From Amyelois transitella (taxonomy: Eukaryota; Arthropoda; Insecta; Lepidoptera; Pyralidae), in the NCBI RefSeq assembly GCF_032362555.1, contig NC_083513.1, positions 2,542,001-2,606,000 on the forward strand: a DNA stretch of 64,000 nt, given 5' to 3'. Below the pieces are notes generated by a model. That model ran no database searches. It was given only the letters and a program-made list of their open reading frames with translations, and had not been told where the DNA came from. Made by a program: the position numbers and the translations under genes. The stretch's first letter is position 1, and the number at the start of each line of letters is the position of its first letter. This document shows positions 56,016 to 64,000 of the stretch, piece after piece.

Positions 56016-56327
56016 CTGCAACAAGTTTGTTGCTCTTATTGTGTGTTATATAAGTAACTAACTTTATATTTGTAAAAGCAGTATTCTCGTACTAATAACT
56101 ATTGTTTGGCAGGGATAAGAAAAAAATATTAACAATATTTTCCTTTGCAATCAATAAATTATTTATTTCGTTATTATTAAAATTAATATAAAATTGTAAA
56201 TAAAAACATAAGGAATATAACCAATTCTCTCTCGCTCTCTCTCTTCTAAAATTCTGCAAAATCTTTAAGAAAATACATTGATATTGCTTTTTTTATACAT
56301 GTAAATGAACTTAGTTCAGCTTTATTT

Positions 56328-56554
56328 TTATCTATAATTTCCAGTAACATGATTCTGTTCATGATTGTGTTCATTGTTGTATTTGTAGACGACGTTATCA
56401 CAATTGGTCAAGGCGAATGCCCTACATCTCTTGTGGTGGTGAGAAGCGCAGAACCACCTGGTCGTTCCCCCGATGTTTCTGTGTTGTCGACTGAATCTAT
56501 AACCCCCTAATAACAAGATGGGTCCACCACGACTTGACGTGGTAAATTCTAATC
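56328..56554 (-). CDS. mod(mdg4): V52, FLYWCH alternative last exon, block D
   Basis: 74 codons follow GACTGAACCATTAAATTTTACAG|GA. LEFTTSSRGGPILLLGGYRFSRQ, TRWFCASHHHKRC, ALTNCDNVVY, H-N-H, then EQNHVTGNYR. Three successive His follow the first Cys. Confidence 0.84.
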
Positions 56555-56776
56555 CTGTAAAATTTAATGGTTCAGTCAAAAATTTGGTGTTAATCGAAAC
56601 TTTAAGTTACATAAAATACGAACACATGACAGAACTTTGAATCTGTTAACTTTTTGATGTCATGACAATTTAAGTTAAAAATAATTGTGATAATAACTTG
56701 CTTGCCCTACGTAATAAGCGTCAGTTCAGAATTGCAAAGATTACGATTTTGAAACGAAATTTATTCATTTAATGAC

Positions 56777-56988
56777 TTACAAATTTTTTGAAGGAACATG
56801 ATTGTGATCATTTTTGCATTTGTAGATGATATAATCTATGGTAGTGTAAGCACTCGCCCGGCATCCCTTGTGATGATGAGAAGCGCAACGCCACCTTATT
56901 TTCGAATTGTCCGTCATGTGCCGGCTAAACCTGTAGTCCCCTATTGACATTATGGATCCACCCCATTTAGATTTGCTAAATGAAACTC
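56777..56988 (-). CDS. mod(mdg4): V53, FLYWCH alternative last exon, block D
   Basis: 69 codons follow AATATATTTCCTATTATTTGCAG|GA. VSFSKSKWGGSIMSIGDYRFSRH, IRWRCASHHHKGC, AYTTIDYIIY, H-N-H, then VPSKNL. It is the sister of V52, 220 bases away. Confidence 0.84.
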
Positions 56989-57084
56989 CTGCAAATAATA
57001 GGAAATATATTTATGCATACTCGTATACACATAAGTTCTTATCCGTTATAAGCAAGACGGACACACGTTTAGTTGGATGGCGAT

Positions 57085-57160
57085 GGAATCGATATCCTTA
57101 AATATCGACAGGTTGCTAGCTCATCGCAAAAATATCCCAGGTTTTATTCCCTTTTAGTTG
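57085..57160 (-). repeat. SINE family 1 fragment
   Basis: ATCGACAGGTTGCTAGCTCATCGC and AATATCCCAGG match the middle of family 1 in reverse orientation. Confidence 0.55.
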
Positions 57161-57559
57161 CGTTAATTCTGGTTTAGTAGGAAAAGAAACCTCTAGATTT
57201 CATAAACCTACCAAAAGGTACGTCTGAAGTCCTTTCTGAATACCATTCTTAATTGTGTTTGTTTGTAGGTATAATCATCTACGTCTTAATTTAAAGGTTG
57301 TAAAATTTAAGAGTAAAATAGATAAGAAGATAAACATATATAGTGTAAATGAATTTAAAAAATGGACAATGCAAACCGGAACGGATGAAACTTGTATTAA
57401 GTCACTATAAACAGCAATGTAAGTAATATGAATACTGTAAGAAACTGAAAAAATACTAAAAATAAAACATATCCTAGTTCAATTGTTTTGTTAAAAATAC
57501 ATTATTTATTTGTAAAAACTATTCTCATTCGAATGTAACACACACCAGATTGCGAAAAG

Positions 57560-57753
57560 TCAATGGTTATGAGTTTTTGTAAACTTTAGGATTCTATTCC
57601 TTTCATTGTCCGTGAAAATCGCAGCCTTACATCCAAACTGATGTAGGGCGCAGTACCACCTCGTCTTCCAACGATTTACACGATGTCTGAAGAATTTTTG
57701 ACCACCAACTATAAGAAGACGGGTACCGCGATTTGATAACACAAACTGAAGAT
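57560..57753 (-). CDS. mod(mdg4): V54, FLYWCH alternative last exon, block D
   Basis: 63 codons follow ATCCGTTTATTTCTTTATAG|AT. LQFVLSNRGTRLLIVGGQKFFRH, TRWYCALHQFGC, AIFTDNERNRILK and H-N-H at the stop. The Cys spacing is six and the strand loop is longer and basic. Confidence 0.83.
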
Positions 57754-58583
57754 CTATAAAGAAATAAACGGATAAATTATACTAAAGAAAGAATAATTAA
57801 TAGTTTTATTATACTTAATCGATCATAAGTTGATCAATTGAATGTAGTTATCTAAAATAAATAATGTTAAATATTATGAAACTCACCCCAAAAGAAATGG
57901 GTTAGTAGGTGGGCAGTTAGACAAAGGAAGTGAGTCTGTCAAAAGTAAATTTTATTTGAATAAAGCACCTACAACTAATCCTAAAATTGAAACACTTTAT
58001 TCATTTAAAAATGTACTCGCCACACAATATTGTCGACATAAGCAAACAATTCAGATTTTTGAAAATTCAAGACCATTAATTTAATGGTCAACATTAAAAT
58101 AATGTATATGCACATATAAAACATCTGTAAAACTCATTTAGTAGATATGCTAATTCATATTTTAGATTTAGTAAGCTGTCTGACATCTATTCACTAAGAC
58201 TAGGCGGGACGATATTAAAATCTGCCTTCACAACTTGTTACGATACAGCGAAAGAAAAATCCTCTTGTAATTGGTTAGGTTCGTTCTGGATACGGCGTTT
58301 AAATTGGAATGCATCTTTAAAATGCTATGTTCTGTTTAAAACTGTACAATATTGTCTAAAAAGGTAGTATAAGATCGATTGAACAACAAGTTTAGCAACA
58401 ATGCGCCGGATATAAATGACCATAAACACTGACTACATTATCTTAAAAAATAATTGGAAGAAATTGTTCTATTTCTATCATAAGTATTGATAAGGTCTCG
58501 GTCGAATGTGACTAATTCTGCTACATCTGTCTGCATGTTTTTTAAGCTCTTGTTGGCATTTCTACACTCGCGATATCTTTAGT
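57754..58583. other. Spacer without a gene
   Basis: AT-rich sequence; nothing recognised. Confidence 0.5.
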
Positions 58584-58774
58584 TCAATGGGTATGATCAT
58601 TCTTATATCTGACAATTTCTCTATCGATCGTGTAGGCAACTGCACTGCAGCCTCGATGATGGTGTGTCGCGCAATACCACCTCGTCTTCAATCCAGCTGC
58701 CATCTGACGATAGAATTTGTAACCGTTCATGTAGAGAACTAGCGCACCACGGACTGATTTTGCGAAGAATATTT
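58584..58774 (-). CDS. mod(mdg4): V55, FLYWCH alternative last exon, block D
   Basis: 62 codons follow AATCTTTGTATGTACATTTCAG|AA. IFFAKSVRGALVLYMNGYKFYRQ, TRWYCATHHHRGC, AYTIDREIV and H-T-H at the stop. The upstream Met is in the intron. Confidence 0.84.
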
Positions 58775-58873
58775 CTGAAATGTACATACAAAGATTATCA
58801 TGTATTTGCCCTTTATAAAATTTCGTTAGTAACTGTTACATGTATAATGTACTTTTGTAATGTTTACGTCGAA

Positions 58874-58988
58874 GATCTGTCACTATTTGAATCTCAATTC
58901 TATGATTAAGCCTAAAAGCTGAACGTGGCCTATCTGTCTGTCTGTATCTACCCAGGAAGAGATATAGACGTGTTTATATGTATGTATG
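58874..58988 (+). repeat. SINE family 1 3' part
   Basis: CTGTCACTATTTGAATCTCAATTC, GCTGAACGTGGCC, GAGATATAGACGTG, TATGTATG tail. Confidence 0.75.
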
Positions 58989-59445
58989 ACGAAGAATAAA
59001 ATTAACTTCAAAGATCCCTCGGTTTTATGAAAATAAAATATGCTAAAAAAGTTGTTATGTGAAAAAAAATAAGGGGTAATAAACAAACATACTAACTTTA
59101 TTACATTATTTAGTGTATATCGCTTACAAAAGTATTGAATCGGTCAAAAAGTTGTGTATTGATTAAGACTCTAAACTCACTCATGTAGAGTGAGAATCTG
59201 TCACTGTCACACATCCTATTGAAAACGAAAGATGAAGCGACTAAATGATAATAGTAATATTTAAAATCTTTTTTATTAATGTCAAACCAACAATATATAA
59301 CATATAATCTTCCATACTTTAACATGTTTTAACAATAACATCGTTTATAATTTCTTTTAATTTATATATAATTAACAGTTTTTGGTCATTAATTTCGTAT
59401 TTTTTGTTATTTAAATATAACTTTTTTCACGTTTTTTTTTTCAAT

Positions 59446-59684
59446 TTATTTATGATAAAATCTTATGCTCGTTGTTTTTTCGTTGATGTGAGTAGGAGGA
59501 TGATTATGTTCAGGGTTATGTTTGGTGATGCCGTCTTCGAGGGTGAGGATAGAAGCCCTACAGGCTGACCAATGTTTGATGCATCGCCACCTTATCTTTT
59601 TACTGTTCGTCCATTTCTGAATGGTATACTTGTATCCACCTAAGATTATTTTACCTTGTTGCAACCAGTCAGTGCTGGTGAAAT
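59446..59684 (-). CDS. mod(mdg4): V56, FLYWCH alternative last exon, block D
   Basis: 78 codons follow ACGTAAAAACATTTTAATTTCAG|AT. FTSTDWLQQGKIILGGYKY, IRWRCIKHWSAC, ASILTLEDGIT, H-N-H, then a basic tail PPTHINEKTTSIRFYHK. The lead DWLQQGK departs from TSxRG. Confidence 0.82.
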
Positions 59685-60205
59685 CTGAAATTAAAATGTT
59701 TTTACGTAAAATAGTAATATTATCATTCAAATTGTTTCTTCGTGATATCATTTTAATAACCTTGAAAATTATGGTTTTACAGAGTAAAAATTGCAAGGTA
59801 CCAATAAAACGTAAAAAAACGTGTAAAAAAAAGTATAATAACCAAATTCTAGTTACGGTAAACTGATTCGCAACAATAAAACGAACAAAAATAATAATAA
59901 ACTAAACCGTGAACACTTAGTGCATTCAAATAAAATTAATAATTTGAGACCTCCAAAAATTATCTTACTGAGCCACTGTTATTGTATAAATGGATTTTCT
60001 ACTCGGTTACGGATATTTTTGTTCACTTCATAATTTCACTATATACCTACCAAAATTTTCTAACATTTCTTGTTTCTTACCACAAAATTAGAATCCATGT
60101 GCACAAAATATTCCAATATACCTATCGGTTGTAAATGTAAAAAAAAATTAACAATGTCAACAAAAAAAAAATAAAAAAAAATATATATACGCATGGTATA
60201 AAGTT

Positions 60206-60414
60206 TTATACAGGTGGATGATTGTGTTCGTTTTTTGTTTTGAAAAAATCGTCATAAACCGTGGTAAGAGTGGCCCGACATTTGAAGGAGCAGTGCTGGG
60301 AACAACGCCAAAGTCGTTTCACGCTCGTACTTTGCTGTTTTTTCATATGGTAAGTGTATCCTTTGTAAGCTAAGAGTCTTATACCTCGCCGGGACTCTAT
60401 AAAATAGAAAGAAT
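60206..60414 (-). CDS. mod(mdg4): V57, FLYWCH alternative last exon, block D
   Basis: 68 codons follow GACCGTACGTTATTTATTTGCAG|AT. SFYFIESRRGIRLLAYKGYTY, LWRCSQHCSFKC, ATLTTVYDDFF, H-N-H, PPV. Like V47 it has a Cys right after the extra His. Confidence 0.83.
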
Positions 60415-60960
60415 CTGCAAATAAATAACGTACGGTCAACTATTTATTTATCTATTAAAATATGATGCAATAGCAAAAAGAAGGACCAATGTTATATTCT
60501 GTACTATTAAAGTAAATTTCGCAAACAGTCTCTCTAAGCCGACGTCTGAAGCGGCTTGTGTTACTAAAAATTGTAAAAATAGCTGCAGAATAAGTGATAA
60601 GATAATAAAAACAGGATTAAAAAAATCACTTTAGTAGATTATGTTTTATTTTTTAAGTTGTTTCAATTCATGCTCATAGTTACAATACTTCGACATTAAT
60701 ATAATAACAGTAAAAATCGCACAAATTGAGCCAACTAAAGTTACAGACTTGTGTAATTTATAAATAGCGTACTAAATAAATCATGTGCGCATTTGGGTTT
60801 TGGCTTTAAAACTGGCCATTATCATGTTTGAATATTAACTTTTTTGTTAAACTGTTTTGTGCGCGTGCAAATTTCTTGAGTAAGTTACTACTAAATTTAA
60901 AAACAAATAAATAATCAACCATACATGAACAAATTATTTGGGAAAGTATACAATTCATTC

Positions 60961-61216
60961 ATTCATATAGTCACGTCTATATCCCTTGCGGGGTTGACTG
61001 AGCCAACAAACAGCCTTGAAAAGACTGATAGGCCACGTTCAGCTGTTTGGCTTAATGATAGAATTGAGATTCAAATAGTGACAGGTTGCTAGCCCATCGC
61101 CTAAAATAAGAATCCCAAGCTTAAAAGCCTATCCCTTAGTCGCATCTTACGACACCCATGGGAAATGAGATGGAGAGGTCCTATTCTTTTTTATTGGTGC
61201 CGGGAATCACACGGCA
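60961..61216 (-). repeat. SINE family 1, near-complete copy
   Basis: Reverse orientation, from the ATAGTCACGTCTATATCCC end to CCGGGAATCACACGGCA. It ends 36 bases from the V58 stop. Confidence 0.85.
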
Positions 61217-61251
61217 AAGTAGCAAGTATACAAACTAGCATAAAAATTGTT

Positions 61252-61496
61252 TTATTTATTTTTTGGGGGATGATTATGATCCGTATCGAGAAGAGCAATA
61301 CAATCTCCAATAAGATGAATCCTGGCAGTACAGCCTTTCCTTCCTTGATGGGTGGAACACCGCCATCTGCTTTTCAATCCTGTGTTAACTTCACCTTTCC
61401 TCAAATCTTCATAATAAGTGTACCCTTTCAAATATAACAATCTGTTTCCCTTATTTGACGTTACGAATTCTATTTCTTCTGTTTCTCCAGTTTCTT
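61252..61496 (-). CDS. mod(mdg4): V58, FLYWCH alternative last exon, block D
   Basis: About 80 codons after TATCTTTTTCCAAAATTAAAG|AA. A second in-phase AG three bases on is possible. The lead EETGETEEIEFVTSNKGNRLLY is strongly acidic and unlike its siblings. Then SRWRCSTHQGRKGC (x8), H-N-H and PPKNK. The loop YEDLRKGEVNTGLK is longer than usual. Confidence 0.8.
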
Positions 61497-62649
61497 CTTT
61501 AATTTTGGAAAAAGATAAAGGTTAGTTTATTTGGCCTTATATTCTAAATGTCTTGTTATTTAGTTCAGCGTTTCGTCATATGTTTAATGACATAAGTACT
61601 AATTTGGAAAACCGAAACCATCACAGAAAGTAAATTTTAATTCAGAGGAACTGTGACAGAAATAAAAATACAAATTATGTTAAGTTATGTGAAAATAAAC
61701 GTCAATCAATACATATTTTTCAAACGACTAAATTGTTGCGTGGCTTGCTTATAAAGCATATTGTAATTAAAAAATATCTTCGTAACGATCTCTTGAAAAC
61801 AGTAAAAAAATGAACAAATTACTTTGCGATTATTAAATTATAGATAAAGGTTATATGTTATGGCTAAAGCCTAAAGTGGAGCTACGCCCATTTGCTGGAG
61901 TTATTATCTTATAAAAATATTTAAATTAATTAAATAAACTTTTCAATTGATTTTTTTAATACTTTGAAATACAGAATTATATTCTTTAAAATTCTTTTTT
62001 TTTATGAGGAAATGAAAAATAATATAAACTAATAATTTTAGCCGATAACCTAGTTTTAGCCGATTACGTTAAGCTGCACCTGCCACTGCTGTACTTCTGC
62101 ACCCGGCTCTGGTCATTGTGACGTCAGATAAATAAACCTAGGTCGAGTCGGGGGTAAGATAGCTACAGCTAGGTGTAGCCGCCCTTCGGGCTCTAGCTGT
62201 AGCATATACACGTTTTTAATATGTATGTTGTGAATATTCCTATAACAACCTAAGCATATAGTCTTGTTTCATTTGGAACAAACTGTTCTAATTTTTTTCA
62301 CTCTATTAGAAGCAATGGAAGGGCCAAACAAAACTCTCAGTTTAGCATAACAACCAACACAACATCTCCTTTCTTTCGCACGTCTGAGAATATGCAGAGA
62401 ATCTAAGTAGAAAATTTCTAGAATACCTAAAACAAATAATCTATTTATATGAAAATGCGTATAAAGAGAGTACATTATTATTTGAAAGAAAATCAATTCA
62501 GTAACAAAAGACTAGCCCCAAACAAACTGTAAGGAATAAACTAAGAAGTAACGTAAGAAAAAAAGAAAAGAAAATTAATTAAGTTTATTTTATTTGTGCA
62601 CACATTTAACAACTTAGCAATACAAAGAAATGTATAAACGTAACCAGTT
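61497..62649. other. Spacer with a small stem-loop
   Basis: No finger is seen. 62162-62203 has 11-bp perfect arms (GCTACAGCTAG, CTAGCTGTAGC) around a GC-rich loop in a short GC-richer patch. The rest is AT-rich. Confidence 0.5.
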
Positions 62650-62851
62650 ACGTTTTAAGAGGAGGACGGATTTGCTTGTTTTTAACAAAACAATTTCGTC
62701 TTCAACAGTATAAATGTAGGTGACATTCTTTATAGTGATATAGTGATTGGTCGAGCAGAACCAACGAATCTTAAAACCGGCAGATGAAGTTTGTGTAACC
62801 TTTATACTGGAATGCGCCTGCCACGTTGAGATGTCACAAATGTAAATTTAT
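62650..62851 (-). pseudogene. psi8, frameshifted block D FLYWCH exon
   Basis: It enters in phase at ACAATTCTATTGTAG|AT-like sequence and reads KFTFVTSQRGRRIPV before a TAA. Shifted frames give YKGYTNF, then GFKIRWFCSTNHY. The second Cys (expected GCxA) and the final H-N-H are gone (LLKTSKS). It is clearly the decayed sister of V59, 160 bases to its right. Confidence 0.72.
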
Positions 62852-63010
62852 CTACAATAGAACCATTATTGTTTCATAGATGTAATTCAGTACTGTCCCA
62901 CTACTTTGAAATATTCTTAAACACTTTTGGACATATTCTATTGGCAAATTCCTCTACCAGAAAAGAGGAATTATTTCAATGCAGGTATTTAATTATTCAA
63001 TTAAATCATA

Positions 63011-63216
63011 TCAAACTGGTGGGGGATGGTTGTGTTCAAATTTAACATGAACGATATCACCGTCAATGGTGTAAATGGAGGCGCGACAATTTTTGGAGTG
63101 ATGTGTGGAGCACACCCAACGTGTTTTGAACCCTATCGAGCGTTTTGCGAAATAGCTGTAGTTCCTGTAGTGAATCAACGGCTTCCCCCTTTTTGATGTT
63201 GCAAACTTGAAACTGT
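63011..63216 (-). CDS. mod(mdg4): V59, FLYWCH alternative last exon, block D
   Basis: 67 codons follow GTAATTAAAATTAAACTTTCAG|AC. SFKFATSKRGKPLIHYRNYSYF, TRWVCSTHHSKNC, ASIYTIDGDIV, H-N-H, PPPV. It is the sister of V60 and of the broken psi8. Confidence 0.85.
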
Positions 63217-63533
63217 CTGAAAGTTTAATTTTAATTACAATAAAATTAAATGTTCTTGTGATAAGTATAGAAAAGATGATATTGGACATGGTATTAACTT
63301 AATAATCATCAATAAAGGTACCCTTTTTTTTAAACAGGCATTTAGTATGGTCTATGGCAAGTCGTCTCAAGTCGTGAAGGAGTTAAGGATTTTCTTCAAT
63401 TTCAAAGCATCGAATCGTGAAAGACATACATATCTTTAATTAAAAGAAAACCATAGGTATAAGTGTTACGATGTACTAACACAACGACATCACATACATT
63501 AAGAATTACAAAAATTACTAATTATTTTTACTA

Positions 63534-63730
63534 TTACGGATAATGATTATGTTCAGTTCTTATTTTAACGATTTCATTTTCGATGGTGCGAATGTAAGCC
63601 AAGCAACCTTTGTTATGATGTGTAGAACACAGCCATCTTGTTTTCGAACTGTTCACTCGTCTTGGAAAATAGCTGTAATTGTTGTGAAGTATCATTAAGT
63701 TCCCCTTTCGCGACGTCACAAATTTAAAAC
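63534..63730 (-). CDS. mod(mdg4): V60, FLYWCH alternative last exon, block D
   Basis: 64 codons follow AGTGAAATTTTGGATTTCAG|GT. FKFVTSRKGNLMILHNNYSYF, TRWLCSTHHNKGC, AYIRTIENEIV, H-N-H-Y-P. This is the unit nearest the right edge and so closest to the expected shared exons. Confidence 0.85.
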
Positions 63731-64000
63731 CTGAAATCCAAAATTTCACTTATTAATTTACCGCTCTCTTTATAAACAAAAAATCCATTTATTGGATGCA
63801 TTATGCACACAAACACGATAGTATTAGAACAAAACAGTTTAAGGATTAGTTTTGAAAGTGAGATCTATTACAGTACCTATAGGTATCTATTATATTATAG
63901 TTTCTATTATGGTAAAATAAACATACATGTAAAAGTATATGTATGTTAATTTTATTTTGAGTATATTTTTATAGCTAAACTTATGTATGTAAACTATTAT
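63731..64000. other. Right-edge spacer
   Basis: AT-rich sequence with no exon visible before the edge. Confidence 0.5.

Larger units (their letters stand above)
1..64000 (-). other. mod(mdg4): mod(mdg4)-like array of alternative FLYWCH 3' exons
   Basis: About 60 intact FLYWCH finger exons lie head to tail on the minus strand. Each has its own acceptor AG, a two-base split codon, a stop just past the finger and no donor. Known biology: insect mod(mdg4) encodes chromatin proteins with a shared BTB region and many isoform-specific FLYWCH C-termini. In Drosophila one isoform partners Su(Hw) at insulators and another acts in male meiotic homolog pairing. The BTB exons are absent from the window, so the locus name is inferred from architecture. 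An unrelated cluster of separate FLYWCH genes is less likely because no unit has its own start context. Confidence 0.72.

Noticed and set aside
1-64000. CRISPR array or bacterial operon
   Set aside because: Spliced exons, SINEs and mariners show eukaryotic DNA. The regular spacing is of exons, not direct repeats with spacers.

Overview
The window looks like insect, most probably lepidopteran, nuclear DNA. It is AT-rich, with spliceosomal introns, an intact DD34D mariner element and several short interspersed repeat families ending in runs of TATG, plus tRNA-headed SINEs. The species cannot be named from this sequence alone.

The main content is an array of about 60 intact and 8 broken or candidate FLYWCH zinc-finger exons, all on the minus strand, spread over the whole 64 kb. 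They are labelled V1-V60 and psi1-psi8 from left to right. The gene is read right to left, so V60 is nearest its start. Each unit has a 3' splice acceptor, two bases that finish a codon begun in an upstream exon, 56-90 codons with one FLYWCH finger (W-x-C...C...H-x-H), and then a stop. None shows a splice donor or a promoter. Every intact unit enters in the same reading phase, so each can be joined to one shared upstream exon as an alternative last exon. This is the known layout of the insect BTB/POZ locus mod(mdg4), whose isoforms share an N-terminal region and differ in a FLYWCH C-terminus chosen by alternative or trans-splicing. The shared BTB exons are not here and should lie beyond the right edge. 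The mod(mdg4) assignment rests on this architecture and on the family, not on a seen BTB domain.

Layout: 0-11.1 kb holds block A (V1-V9, psi1, psi2; finger followed by a conserved PPxFxIxxG tail). 12.4-43.9 kb holds mostly block B (V10-V39; stop directly or soon after the last His). It includes two block C units at 14.8-15.8 kb and a decayed one at 13.2 kb. 44.7-46.6 kb holds a block C tandem (V40-V43; SGKKFLLM entry and a PPxY...YIK tail). V44-V46 (48.2-50.9 kb) are transitional. 52.9-63.7 kb holds block D (V47-V60), in which most units carry an extra His as C-x-x-H.

Transposable elements interrupt the array: two near-identical mariners (1924-3246 and 32645-33965), a decayed pogo/Tigger-like element (29918-31498) that itself carries a SINE, a PIF/Harbinger-like MITE (34913-35241), LINE 3' fragments and many SINE copies. 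Stretches of 300-600 bases between neighbouring units that are not listed separately (for example 243-705, 943-1282, 5138-5504, 5747-6260, 35507-36035, 42202-42808, 54179-54658, 55425-55821, 56016-56327, 59685-60205, 60415-60960, 63217-63533) are AT-rich spacer or intron in which I see no gene.
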